Shown here piece by piece: positions 29,901 through 36,327 of a stretch of DNA of 36,327 nucleotides. Where the stretch lies: positions 1-36,327 of IMG/VR virus record IMGVR_UViG_3300042332_000744. The stretch is one strand, 5' to 3'. A model generated the notes under the pieces. The model was given only the letters and a program-made list of their open reading frames with translations. It was not told the origin of the DNA and did no database searches. The translations under genes were made by a program, and so were the position numbers. Each line of letters opens with the position of its first letter. The stretch's first letter is position 1. The DNA is from a virus.

Positions 29901-31310
29901 CCCAAGTTGATGCTGATTTCCGATGAGGCTCGTGCTGCTGGCCAACGTGGTTTTACGGCTGAAGACCTCGGACAAATTGAGTTTGAGGCCGCTCGCTCAA
30001 TCTTCCAACAGGACAATGCTGCGACTCAAGGCGTTGCAGGAATCAATCAATTCATCAGAGAGAAAACCCCTCTCTATATCCCGTATCGGTTGATCTCATT
30101 GTTCCAGAAAACACCGATCAATGTGGCCGCTGAAATCCTTCAGTTCACTCCTGCTGGGGTACTTCGGAATTGGTCAAAAATGACCCCGAAGGAGCGTAAT
30201 ACTGCGACCGCTCGATTGATCGTAGGAACCACGGTGGCAGGAGCCTACGCCTATCTCTACGACAAGGGCGTGATTACACCCAACCTCGACACTCCGGGTG
30301 AGACCAACAAAGCTCGTGAGTTGGCCAAAGCTGGTGGCGTCATGCCTCCGGGTACGATCAACACCAGCGCACTTCGTCGTTTGGTTCGAGGAGAAGATCC
30401 TTCATTCCGCCCTGGTGATAGCGTCAAAGACCTCTCTGCGCTTGGAACCAGCGGAGCCATTGGCCTCATGGTTGGCACGACTCGTCGAATTCAAGAGCGT
30501 TCCAAGACAAGCGATCCTGACTTTCTGTCGCTTGGAAAGGGTGCGGCTCTTTCAGGAATCAACTTTGTGATGGAGCAGCAGTTCCTGAAGGGCGTGAGCG
30601 ACTTCATCAAGCTCATGTCTCAGGAGTCGGCCAATTCCTTGGATCGGTTTGCCAAGAATCTGGCAATCACTGCTGCATCTCCGATTTCACCAAACATTTT
30701 GGGAGCAGCTCGTCGAGCAGAACGTGAGTATCTGCCGTCGATCGGAGGCGAAGGATTCATCAAGGATGCAGTCAACGAGGTAAATCAGCGATACGCCGCT
30801 CTGGGGTTTGCCATCCCTGGTGTAAAGGATCCGAACGCCATGCCGGTGCGCCGTGATCTCTGGGGAGAAGCCGTGGAGCAGACCCCGAAGGGCGAGAATC
30901 CGTGGACCTACAACTTTTTCGATGCGTGGAAGAGCCGCTCCATCGAGGCCGATCCTCTCAACGCATCGATCTACCGCTTGTGGCGCAAGACTGCGGACAA
31001 CAATGCGATTCCATCGGTCCCAAACCCATCCCTGACGTTCCACAACAAGACCTTCGATCGAATGAACCCGGAGCAGTACGACCGGTATTCTCAGCTCGTT
31101 GGGTTCTATCGAAGGGGGTTGGCAGAAAGAGTCTTCACCAGTGGCCAGTTCCAGCAGGGAAGCGATGAAATCAAGCTGAAATTGCTGCGATCCGCGTATG
31201 ACAAGGGCGCGGAAATCGGCAAGTACCGCTTCCTCAAGGAACTGCGGGAATCAGGCGAAACACTCACGCAAACCGCACCTCGCCGGGGCTTCCAGCAGCC
31301 GTCCGAATAA
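26979..31310 (+). CDS. Large internal virion-like protein, 1443 aa
   Basis: The N-terminus (MPIYEVTQDATGVTLELEGD, then PPTKEDVERAF) is a short domain I recall at the start of large internal or tail-tip virion proteins. Most of the rest is Ala/Glu/Arg-rich helix, with amphipathic stretches (residues about 840-860, SIIRNVLGNTINIPLRELAD) and a membrane-like region (about 1080-1095). No transglycosylase or peptidase motif was identified. By size and place last in the tail cluster it resembles T7 gp16-type ejection proteins. It probably enters the cell and aids genome delivery. Confidence 0.65.
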   Translation: MPIYEVTQDATGVTLELEGDRPPTKEDVERAFAFAGKQKYPEAPVLQAPPSLYEQAKSVAPSLARVVAPAAFGMPMPQDIATVGRTIQKVTGGEPKTGMLEGASRIDKEGIMALLSASPEKRELGASLGARAADIARIVAPGLRNIPESVTRPAGEVAGQVAADLLSPMNLMTLGVAGAARQATQVPRSVAAAAESFAETAAPSAVRAAQIADLTRAGEAARATEQVAQTIPAVLAPEVTRGAAESTGVALQTIADPEATSEQKLKASYEAAIGTLFAAGLGTQVARSFGMRGKGVTQAEVLDNLASRKQTVGEAIGQVSGLIDQMDRIVPVQDLKTQFRELISGMNPEEPFIYRPEPIGEGARAAAEGGMLPPREVEAAVQEGTPLRSTEDILAERLRARDERISAEQEAAARTSTPLETVDEKLNRALGSRDKRLAAEAVADALESGAAQGEPVKVTRKKVEQAIGIGRKEVGLPVAEQTIFNEVWNKAVEETQGKFRKKAEGVAEKLEGLRVEVEPGVGANPFPQLMGSAWNGALTVAQEIIRAGGSIADATAAGLRYAQQNFKEKFDEAEFANELTRTIQRPSAVEVPPKMEARAFAERVAAAPGVPPVIRETVAKSPRASYLPQNIEQVVDQVSVATPEQLNADLGNAKSNTRVASGMELFNRLINEGRTQEASNLSLTLAESGTTWGQLINQFKLLKSASREGVIQLVTKSMAERGREITPEQATKLGDAMDQYRGAVDAVKRAEMRMKDAANKGDVRGERVASGLADMADALRAEADVALNEQIARINPSTATDLFLSMVQGAVMGPISIIRNVLGNTINIPLRELADLTAMGIDSALYGGKNNSYDIRSRTLKRIEAFGKSLPAAKRIMLKGSEGNPYELGSNIGNPLNFQRAWRNLFEAMSGEYKDIPVIRNVAEATIGVIPDIMLRMTQATDVPFRQAERARVISEIGRQRGLSESQIRVANRNPKLMLISDEARAAGQRGFTAEDLGQIEFEAARSIFQQDNAATQGVAGINQFIREKTPLYIPYRLISLFQKTPINVAAEILQFTPAGVLRNWSKMTPKERNTATARLIVGTTVAGAYAYLYDKGVITPNLDTPGETNKARELAKAGGVMPPGTINTSALRRLVRGEDPSFRPGDSVKDLSALGTSGAIGLMVGTTRRIQERSKTSDPDFLSLGKGAALSGINFVMEQQFLKGVSDFIKLMSQESANSLDRFAKNLAITAASPISPNILGAARRAEREYLPSIGGEGFIKDAVNEVNQRYAALGFAIPGVKDPNAMPVRRDLWGEAVEQTPKGENPWTYNFFDAWKSRSIEADPLNASIYRLWRKTADNNAIPSVPNPSLTFHNKTFDRMNPEQYDRYSQLVGFYRRGLAERVFTSGQFQQGSDEIKLKLLRSAYDKGAEIGKYRFLKELRESGETLTQTAPRRGFQQPSE

Positions 31311-31362
31311 ATTTCGCAATAATTCTCTTGCACGGAATGCGACTCTAGACGACAGTCGTCCC

Positions 31363-31533
31363 GTGAGCGTAAGACTACTGACTGTGCGAGAGATCGCTTC
31401 GGCTCTCGGGACTCATCCCGAGACCGTTCGTCGATGGATCCGCGGAGGTAAGCTACCGGCCATCAAGGCTACCAAGCGCACGATCCGTGTCCGCTCCGAC
31501 GTAATCGAAGAACTACTCCGACAAAACCCATGA
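31363..31533 (+). CDS. Small MerR/excisionase-like HTH protein, 56 aa
   Basis: The core RLLTVREIASALGTHPETVR, followed by RWIRGGKLPAIKATKR, is a helix-turn-helix of the excisionase/MerR type (HTH_17). The frame runs upstream into the previous gene, but GTG 31363 is the sensible start because the gap 31311-31362 contains a possible TTGCAC -35 box. No integrase is present, so it more likely regulates transcription or replication than excision. It overlaps the next gene by 4 bases (ATGA). Confidence 0.7.
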   Translation: MSVRLLTVREIASALGTHPETVRRWIRGGKLPAIKATKRTIRVRSDVIEELLRQNP

Positions 31534-32312
31534 ACGCAATCGCAACGACAACGCAACAACCATCCTCCGAGATGTACGATAAGATCTCGGACCCCATCAC
31601 CGCCATCGAGAAGATGGGCGAGTGGATCGCAGCAAGCGGAATGCTTGGCTGTACTAAAGTCGAACAGGGAAAGCTAATCGCTTGGCAGTGCGCCGCCGAG
31701 AAGAAGACCCCGTTCGATTTCCGCAGAGAGTACCACATCATCAATGGCAGCTTGAGCATGCGCTCCGATGCCATGCTCGCCGGATACCGCGCCCGTGGTG
31801 GCAAGGTTCTCTGGAAGCAGTTCGACACGAGGGCGGCTGTCGCTCTCTTCACCTACGATGGAAACTCCTGCGAGATCGGGTTCTCCATCGAGGATGCCAA
31901 GCTCGCTGGCCTGCTTCCTGCCAAACCCGGTTCTGGGTGGGCCAAGGATCCGAGTGCCATGCTCCGCGCTCGGTGCATCAGCAAGGCGGTTCGCATGCTC
32001 GCTCCTGAAGTTGTGGCCGGCATCTACACCCCTGAAGAGACTGAGGACTTCCAGCCTGCTATCGCAGAGGTTGCTGCCGCTCCTACCAAGAGCTTCGACA
32101 TCACGGCCAAGCTCGAAGCCCTGTTCGAGGATCGTGAGGAGGAGGTCAATGCCATCCTCCAGAAGGCTAATCGAATCAGCGAGGGCCAGACCTTCCGCGA
32201 TCTGCCGGATGCCTACGCCTCCAAGTATATCGCCAAGCCGGACCTGATCCTCTCCAAGCTGCCGGTCATCGTCAGCCCTGAGATCGTGACCACGGAGGTT
32301 TCCAATGGTTGA
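31530..32312 (+). CDS. RecT-like ssDNA-annealing protein, 260 aa
   Basis: Shared features with RecT-type annealing proteins: SLSMRSDAMLAGYRARGGKV near residue 75, GFSIEDAKLAGLL, GWAKDPSAMLRARCISKAVR near 142, and a VAGIYTPEE end. Downstream, the helical/acidic tail is typical. It likely coats and anneals ssDNA generated by the exonuclease encoded next (32305). It overlaps that gene by 8 bases, which supports the pair. DNA strand annealing would support concatemer formation and recombination. Confidence 0.72.
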   Translation: MNAIATTTQQPSSEMYDKISDPITAIEKMGEWIAASGMLGCTKVEQGKLIAWQCAAEKKTPFDFRREYHIINGSLSMRSDAMLAGYRARGGKVLWKQFDTRAAVALFTYDGNSCEIGFSIEDAKLAGLLPAKPGSGWAKDPSAMLRARCISKAVRMLAPEVVAGIYTPEETEDFQPAIAEVAAAPTKSFDITAKLEALFEDREEEVNAILQKANRISEGQTFRDLPDAYASKYIAKPDLILSKLPVIVSPEIVTTEVSNG

Positions 32313-33087
32313 TATCATGCACGACATGCCCGCCTCGGATTACCACGAGGCTAAGGCACTCTCGAAGTCTGGTCTCGACCAGTTCCGCAAATCGCCCGCT
32401 CATTTCCGCGCTTGGCAGGATGGTAGGACCAAGAACGAGACCAGCCCCGCGCTGGAGTTTGGTTCAGCCGCTCACTGCGCTGTCCTGGAACCGGAGCGGT
32501 TCATCCTGACCTACAAGCTGTTCACCGGCGATCGGCGCTCCAAGCAGGGTAAGGAGGACTACCAACTGATGATTGCCAACGGGTTCACCCCGCTCATACC
32601 AGAGCAGTGGGAGAGCATCACCGGTGTCGCCGCGGCGGTTCACGCCCATCCTGCTGCTGCTGGCCTACTGGATGGCATCAAGGCTGAGGTCTCCTACTTC
32701 GCCGATTGGGATGGCATCGAGGTCAAAGCTCGCATCGATGGTATCGGCAAGGATTACATCATCGATCTCAAGACCACCCAGGATGCGTCTCCAAACGCAT
32801 TCTCCAAGTCGGTCGCTCAGTTCCGATACCATGTGCAAGCCGCTTGGTATCAGCGAATCACCGGCATCAACCGCTTCATCTTCATCGCCGTCGAGAAGGA
32901 AGCGCCCTACGGAGTCGCCTGCTACGAGCTTGATCAGCAGGCCATCGATATCGGAAACTCGATCATCGAGGAGCAACTCCGCACGTTCCGCGAATGCCAA
33001 GCCCTCAACTCTTGGCCTTGTTATCCCTCAACAACACAAACTCTGTCTCTGCCCTTGTGGGCAACCCGTCAGTCTGAACAACAATAA
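32305..33087 (+). CDS. RecE-like PD-(D/E)XK exonuclease, 260 aa
   Basis: The N-terminus has SDYHEAKALSKSGLDQFRKS, the usual start of this phage exonuclease family, and GSAAHCAVLEPERF. The catalytic acidic residues are E128 (KAEVSYF), D145 (ARIDG), D154 and K156 (IIDLKTT), matching PD-(D/E)XK. A later QAAWYQ contributes a conserved Gln/Tyr. It should degrade one strand of dsDNA, leaving ssDNA for the RecT-like partner. The length fits the C-terminal nuclease domain of RecE. Confidence 0.82.
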   Translation: MVDIMHDMPASDYHEAKALSKSGLDQFRKSPAHFRAWQDGRTKNETSPALEFGSAAHCAVLEPERFILTYKLFTGDRRSKQGKEDYQLMIANGFTPLIPEQWESITGVAAAVHAHPAAAGLLDGIKAEVSYFADWDGIEVKARIDGIGKDYIIDLKTTQDASPNAFSKSVAQFRYHVQAAWYQRITGINRFIFIAVEKEAPYGVACYELDQQAIDIGNSIIEEQLRTFRECQALNSWPCYPSTTQTLSLPLWATRQSEQQ

Positions 33088-33098
33088 CAAACAACATA
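33085..33098 (+). promoter_or_regulatory. Shared leader motif TAACAAACAACATA (copy 1)
   Basis: This 14-base string lies 7 bases before the ATG at 33106 and recurs exactly at 33580-33593 before the SF2 helicase. It is A/C-rich with no Shine-Dalgarno, and could work as an unstructured ribosome loading sequence. Confidence 0.55.
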
Positions 33099-33105
33099 CA
33101 CAACC

Positions 33106-33525
33106 ATGAAATTCACAGTCGATCGTTCCCAAGCCGAAGTTAAGCCTTTCGCCGCTCCCGGCGAATACACCGTCACCGTCAACTCCTGTAAGGATGACAA
33201 CCTCGATAAGAACGGTAACCCCGTCTGCACCCTGCGCTACAAGGGCGCAAACGGAGAGGTCATCAGCGACCGATTCGTTCTCAAGGATACCATGATGTGG
33301 CGCCTTCAGGCCCTCATCAGTGCCACCGAGGCGAACATCAGCGATGGCGATGAGTTCGACTTCTCCATCGGCGGTGCGTTCTTCCGCTTCCTACAGGGGT
33401 TCGTTGGTCTCCAGTTGGTGGTCGTCCTCGAAGAGGAGAAGTACACTGACAAGCAAGGAGCCGAACAGGTTACACTCCGCGTGAAACGCATGAAGAAGGT
33501 GCCGGTGGATCTGGATAACCTCTGA
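33106..33525 (+). CDS. Possible ssDNA-binding protein, DUF669-like, 139 aa
   Basis: A beta-rich start (PGEYTVTVNSCKD, GNPVCTLRYKGANG) and later FFRFLQGFVGLQLVVVLEEE with a basic tail (KRMKKVPVD) resemble the DUF669-type small proteins found beside phage recombinases, some acting as ssDNA-binding proteins. Position between the exonuclease and helicase fits. The similarity is judged by eye and is moderate. Confidence 0.5.
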   Translation: MKFTVDRSQAEVKPFAAPGEYTVTVNSCKDDNLDKNGNPVCTLRYKGANGEVISDRFVLKDTMMWRLQALISATEANISDGDEFDFSIGGAFFRFLQGFVGLQLVVVLEEEKYTDKQGAEQVTLRVKRMKKVPVDLDNL

Positions 33526-33539
33526 TCCTGAAAACAAAG

Positions 33540-33565
33540 CCCCCGGAGGGTGCAGCCTCCGGGGG
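33540..33565. terminator. Perfect 10-bp hairpin between recombination and helicase genes
   Basis: CCCCCGGAGG (33540-33549) pairs perfectly with CCTCCGGGGG (33556-33565) around GTGCAG. On the plus strand no U-tract follows, while on the minus strand CTTTGTTTT follows. It may attenuate plus-strand transcription or stop antisense transcripts. Confidence 0.65.
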
Positions 33566-33579
33566 TGACGACGAGTCCT

Positions 33580-33593
33580 TAACAAACAACATA
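33580..33593 (+). promoter_or_regulatory. Shared leader motif TAACAAACAACATA (copy 2)
   Basis: Exact second copy of the leader element at 33085. It overlaps AGTCCTTAAC (33574-33583), which also occurs in the primase-helicase leader. It lies 16 bases before the helicase ATG at 33610. Confidence 0.55.
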
Positions 33594-33609
33594 GACGCAA
33601 CGACACGCT

Positions 33610-34728
33610 ATGCAGACCAAAGATCATCCCGAAATCGTTCCGAAGCAAGCCTTTCTGCTTCGCCCCTACCAACAAAGAGCAGTCGAGTGGGCCACATCTG
33701 GTCCTGATGGACTCATCATCGCTCCCGCAGGATGCGGCAAGACAGTCATCGCTTCGTCCATCATCAAGCACTTCGCTCAAGTGCCAGGGTGGACTTTTGG
33801 ATGGCTCGCTCCTACCCGTGAGACATGTCAGCAGGCGATCGCTTCGCTTGAAGCTATGGGCGTTGACTCCTCCCGCGTCGAGGTTCGTTGCCCCCATGAA
33901 TCTGTAGATTTCACCCGCAAGAACCTGATCATCGTTGATGAGGCGAAGCACAGTCCGGCGACCACATGGCGCAGGATCATCGAGTCTTGCAATGGCCTTC
34001 GCTTTGGATTCGATGCGACTCCGTGGTCCGATGATTCCGATCGCAATGAGATCCTTCGTAAGTTGTTCCGCGATACCCAGTTCGAGATCCGCCGGGATGA
34101 ACTAGCCGGTGTACTGGCTCACGCAACCGTGTACATGAGTTCGGCCAGTGACTTCCTGATCCAGCGGAAGATCGATGACTACATCGAGAAGCTCTTCACC
34201 GAGCGCAAGCGGTACATGCGGATCAGCCAGCCGGAATTGAGAGCTATGTGCGCTTGGGAGGCGATCACCGAGATCGGTATTGTCGGGAATAAGCAACGCA
34301 ACGCCGCGGCTATCATGTTCGCAAATTGTGGCGGTCATTCGCCCACGCTCGTTCTCGTTCCCAGAGTGACCCTCGGGGAGGAGTACGCGAAAGCGATCGG
34401 CGATGCCGTACTCGTCTACTCCAAGATGGCCAAGAAGGCGCGGCGTGAGGCGATGGAGGAGTTCAAGGCCGGCAATATTAAGACCATGATCGCCACCTCG
34501 CTGGCCGATGAGGGTCTTGACCTGCCCAACGTCGAGACGCTTGTTATGGTGTCTGGAGGTCGGAGCGCACAGAAAACGATCCAGCGGGCCAGCCGTGCGC
34601 TGCGGCGGGCCGATGGCAAGGACCAAGCGTTCATCCACGACTTCAAGGACTCTTTCCACCCGCTCGCTCAGGCTCACGCTGCCAAGCGGATCAAGTGTTA
34701 CAAGGAACTTGGATGCGCGATCGTATGA
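33610..34728 (+). CDS. SF2 DEAD/DEAH-type helicase, 372 aa
   Basis: Motifs: Q-like start (LRPYQQRAVEW), Walker A APAGCGKT at 38-45 (K44), Ia region (WLAPTRETCQQA), DEAK at 110-113 (D110, E111; the family's DEAH position), FGFDATPW as motif III, VLVPRV, and QRASRALRRADG (residues 325-336, R329 and R332 as arginine fingers). This is a compact UvsW/RecG-like or ResIII-type helicase that could process replication and recombination forks. It precedes the RuvC-like nuclease. ATG 33610 is in an A/C-rich leader. Confidence 0.82.
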   Translation: MQTKDHPEIVPKQAFLLRPYQQRAVEWATSGPDGLIIAPAGCGKTVIASSIIKHFAQVPGWTFGWLAPTRETCQQAIASLEAMGVDSSRVEVRCPHESVDFTRKNLIIVDEAKHSPATTWRRIIESCNGLRFGFDATPWSDDSDRNEILRKLFRDTQFEIRRDELAGVLAHATVYMSSASDFLIQRKIDDYIEKLFTERKRYMRISQPELRAMCAWEAITEIGIVGNKQRNAAAIMFANCGGHSPTLVLVPRVTLGEEYAKAIGDAVLVYSKMAKKARREAMEEFKAGNIKTMIATSLADEGLDLPNVETLVMVSGGRSAQKTIQRASRALRRADGKDQAFIHDFKDSFHPLAQAHAAKRIKCYKELGCAIV

Positions 34729-34853
34729 ACACCGTTGCAATCGTGATCACCACCACCTGTCTGCTTCCAATCTTCACCCTGATCGGCGTATTCGTCGGCC
34801 ATAAACTAACCATCAAGTCCCAAACAAATGAGCAAAACAATCGTAGCCTGTGA
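34725..34853 (+). CDS. Small single-span membrane protein, 42 aa
   Basis: ATG 34725 overlaps the helicase stop as ATGA. The first 25 residues are hydrophobic (VAIVITTTCLLPIFTLIGVF), then a basic/polar tail (HKLTIKSQTNEQNN). It overlaps the start of the RuvC-like gene by 26 bases. The function is unknown; membrane anchoring is the only prediction. Confidence 0.5.
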   Translation: MNTVAIVITTTCLLPIFTLIGVFVGHKLTIKSQTNEQNNRSL

Positions 34854-35283
34854 CCCAGGCGTGAACGGTGGATTCGCAATCCATACAGACGACGGGATCC
34901 TCCTGTTCGCAATGCCCGAGTCGTTACCCGACATGCACTATCTCCTCTCCGGATTCAAGGTGGCAAACTCCCACCTCTGGATCGAGAAGGTGCCAAAGTT
35001 TGTCAGCAAGCTGACACCGTCATCCAGCGTTGCCACACTCCATGAGAACTACGGCATCATCCAAGGACTGGCCTACTCTCTTGGCTACGCCCTCCACCGC
35101 GTGGAGCCCAAGGTATGGCAGGAGCCGCTCGGACTCGGTGGCAAACGCTCCTGCGCCAACTCCGCGGAGTGGAAGCGCAAGCTCAAGAGCAAAGCCCAGG
35201 AGTTGTACCCGCACCTCGATGTGACGTTGAAGAACTGCGATGCACTGCTGGTTCTCCACTACGCAACCGGAGGTGGTCGATGA
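34828..35283 (+). CDS. RuvC-like RNase H-fold nuclease, 151 aa
   Basis: An RNase H-like nuclease of Holliday-junction resolvase type. Start IVACDPGVNGGFAI places D9 as the first metal ligand. E53 (WIEKVP) and D138 (KNCDALL) match the other acidic positions, with a HENYGIIQG helix between. The length fits phage RuvC-like resolvases. It would resolve branched intermediates made by the annealing and helicase proteins. Confidence 0.78.
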   Translation: MSKTIVACDPGVNGGFAIHTDDGILLFAMPESLPDMHYLLSGFKVANSHLWIEKVPKFVSKLTPSSSVATLHENYGIIQGLAYSLGYALHRVEPKVWQEPLGLGGKRSCANSAEWKRKLKSKAQELYPHLDVTLKNCDALLVLHYATGGGR

Positions 35284-35444
35284 GCCAGCAGGCCAAACGA
35301 ATGATCAACGATGGAACTGGTGTGTACCAGATGACCAGAAGCCAAGCCGGTGAAGCCTATCGTGCAGCGAAGAAATTGAAGAAATATGAAATCAGCTATT
35401 GGAACAGGAATAAAAGGAACAAGCAAACCCAAGCGGGAACGTGA
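35280..35444 (+). CDS. Small basic hypothetical protein, 54 aa
   Basis: ATG 35280 overlaps the preceding stop as ATGA. The product is Lys/Arg/Gln/Asn-rich and helical (RSQAGEAYRAAKKLKKYEIS). Its last 20 residues overlap the next gene in another frame. The role is unknown. Confidence 0.5.
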   Translation: MSQQAKRMINDGTGVYQMTRSQAGEAYRAAKKLKKYEISYWNRNKRNKQTQAGT

Positions 35445-35580
35445 TCCAGTTAAACACGTTTTGGTGTCACCAGATGTTCATGCTCAACTGAAAGCATACG
35501 CAGTCAAAAACGGATACAGAACTCAGGGTGTGGCAGACGAGGCTATCGCGGAATATCTCAAGAGGAAGGAATCGAAATGA
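35386..35580 (+). CDS. Ribbon-helix-helix-like small DNA-binding protein, 64 aa
   Basis: The basic N-terminus is followed by KHVLVSPDVHAQLKAYAVKN and a C-terminal helix (GVADEAIAEYLKR), which fits the strand-helix-helix order of CopG/Arc-type dimers. ATG 35386 overlaps the gene before it by 59 bases. It could bind operators such as the GGACAT dyads as a dimer; this is speculation. Confidence 0.55.
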   Translation: MKSAIGTGIKGTSKPKRERDPVKHVLVSPDVHAQLKAYAVKNGYRTQGVADEAIAEYLKRKESK

Positions 35581-35816
35581 GCGATACATCAATCAACGAC
35601 GGAGGACCGGCGTTTCCTAGCGAGGAACAAATACGCTGCAACGGTGAAGTCTGTGACACTCGCAAATTCATCGGCATGACCCTTCGCGACTACTTTGCCG
35701 CTGCGGCATTGCAGGGTAATATAGCTCATCCTGAAGTAACTGGAAATCGTGATGATATCGCAAGGGATGCGTACAAGTACGCCGACGCGATGCTCAAAGC
35801 GAGGGAGGCGAAATGA
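35577..35816 (+). CDS. Small conserved phage protein, GGPAFP/LRDYFAA family, 79 aa
   Basis: INDGGPAFPSE, GMTLRDYFAAAALQG and AYKYADAMLKARE are motifs I recognise from many phage and prophage small proteins of unknown function. It overlaps neighbours by 4 bases at both ends (ATGA). No catalytic residues are known. Confidence 0.7.
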   Translation: MSDTSINDGGPAFPSEEQIRCNGEVCDTRKFIGMTLRDYFAAAALQGNIAHPEVTGNRDDIARDAYKYADAMLKAREAK

Positions 35817-36088
35817 GCCATCTTGGTGACACCAACAAAATGGTCGAGACGCCGAGGACGGATGAGCAGATCAATGGAAAGCCATGTACTCGGTTTGAAG
35901 TAATCGCTGGCGATTCACTCCGAAACGCTTCTGTTCCATCTGAGTTTGCTCGCAAGTTAGAACGCGAACTCAACGCAGCTCAGAAACGCATCAACCGGCT
36001 GGAGGAGGCGGGGGATGAAATGGAGAAATATTGCAGTGATTATTACTCAAGCAACAAATGGTACAAAGCCAAGGAGGCCAAGCCGTGA
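35813..36088 (+). CDS. Small coiled-coil phage protein, 91 aa
   Basis: ETPRTDEQ followed by a helical SEFARKLERELNAAQKRINR coil resembles widespread short phage proteins. ATG 35813 overlaps the stop before it; Met10 (35840) is a possible shorter start. The TGA at 36086 overlaps the GTG of the next gene. The function is unknown. Confidence 0.65.
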   Translation: MSHLGDTNKMVETPRTDEQINGKPCTRFEVIAGDSLRNASVPSEFARKLERELNAAQKRINRLEEAGDEMEKYCSDYYSSNKWYKAKEAKP

Positions 36089-36327
36089 CACTCGAAGAAC
36101 GAATCCTATATATCGCTGAAGGAGCATTAAATTTTCCAGACTCACGCGAACTCCGCGCAATCGCTCTCGAAGTCAGGAAGCGAGAGGATCGGATCAAACA
36201 ACTGGAGGACAACATTGAGAAACTGAAAGACGCAGGAGACTTGGTTTTCATTTGGCTACTTTACAACCGAAGTCACATCGGCGGATTGGATGTAGATTCC
36301 GCATTGCGGGAATGGAAGCAGTCGAAG
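36085..36327 (+). CDS. Junction-spanning coiled-coil protein, 5' part
   Basis: GTG 36085 overlaps the previous stop (GTGA). The 81 codons here run exactly to the last base, then continue at base 26 of the window for four more codons, giving 85 residues. The product has a helical EVRKREDRIKQLEDNIEKLK coil and a later WLLYNRSHIGG segment. It is similar in style to the coiled-coil genes at 255 and 35813. The function is unknown. Confidence 0.7.
   Translation, partial: MTLEERILYIAEGALNFPDSRELRAIALEVRKREDRIKQLEDNIEKLKDAGDLVFIWLLYNRSHIGGLDVDSALREWKQSK
36303..36327. repeat. Right copy of 25-bp terminal direct repeat
   Basis: Exact copy of bases 1-25. It closes the circle with the left end; see the entry at 1. 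Confidence 0.9.

Noticed and set aside
31363-31533. Excisionase as evidence of a temperate phage
   Set aside because: No integrase, attachment site or lysogeny repressor was recognised; MerR/excisionase-type HTH proteins also act as ordinary regulators.

Overview
The window reads as an essentially complete, circularly closed genome of a tailed bacteriophage of about 36.3 kb with podovirus-like architecture. The first 25 bases recur exactly as the last 25 bases. When the ends are joined, a gene that runs off the right edge finishes cleanly at the left edge and overlaps the next gene by ATGA, so the sequence is a circular assembly cut at an arbitrary point. The virion genes are a large terminase, portal, scaffold-like protein, N4-gp56-type major capsid protein, two fibre-like proteins, tail tube-like proteins, a GNAT-like protein and a set of internal-virion-like proteins ending in a 1443-residue one. 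No tail sheath, tape measure, integrase, RNA polymerase or DNA polymerase was recognised. A lipoprotein beside holin-like genes suggests a Gram-negative (diderm) host. Recognisable Shine-Dalgarno sites are rare; many genes start in A/C-rich leaders or at TGATATG/TAATATG stop-start junctions, so the host may initiate translation without strong Shine-Dalgarno pairing. The host itself cannot be named.

Layout. (1) Positions 31363 to 36327 and, through the junction, 1 to 4454 form one long plus-strand early operon: small HTH protein, RecT-like annealing protein, RecE-like PD-(D/E)XK exonuclease, possible ssDNA-binding protein, SF2 helicase, RuvC-like nuclease, many short ATGA-coupled genes, and a primase-helicase with an AEP-like primase and a RepA/RecA-type ATPase. 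This set suggests primase- and recombination-dependent DNA synthesis that borrows the host polymerase. (2) Positions 4450 to 4599 hold a dense cluster of inverted repeats where opposite-strand transcription converges. (3) Positions 4840 to 7935 form a minus-strand accessory island in two operons: a metallophosphoesterase plus a small winged-helix-like protein, and a group of short Cys-rich proteins around a 235-residue conserved-looking protein, with two transmembrane microproteins. The second operon ends in a clear intrinsic terminator. Copies of a GGACAT-N3-ATGTCC inverted repeat lie upstream of both operons. (4) Positions 8089 to 31310 are the plus-strand packaging, head, lysis and tail genes. 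Intrinsic-terminator-like hairpins follow the capsid gene and the holin-like genes.

Points deserving a second look: the shared operator-like motif; the microprotein-rich minus operon; two HTH proteins with the same two modules in opposite order; a tandem duplicated pair of small tail-region genes; a fibre repeat conserved in protein but drifted in DNA; a metallophosphoesterase with Cys in place of the usual first metal-binding Asp; repeat structures beside the terminase genes; and the absence of any recognisable endolysin. All function calls rest on motif reading without database searches.
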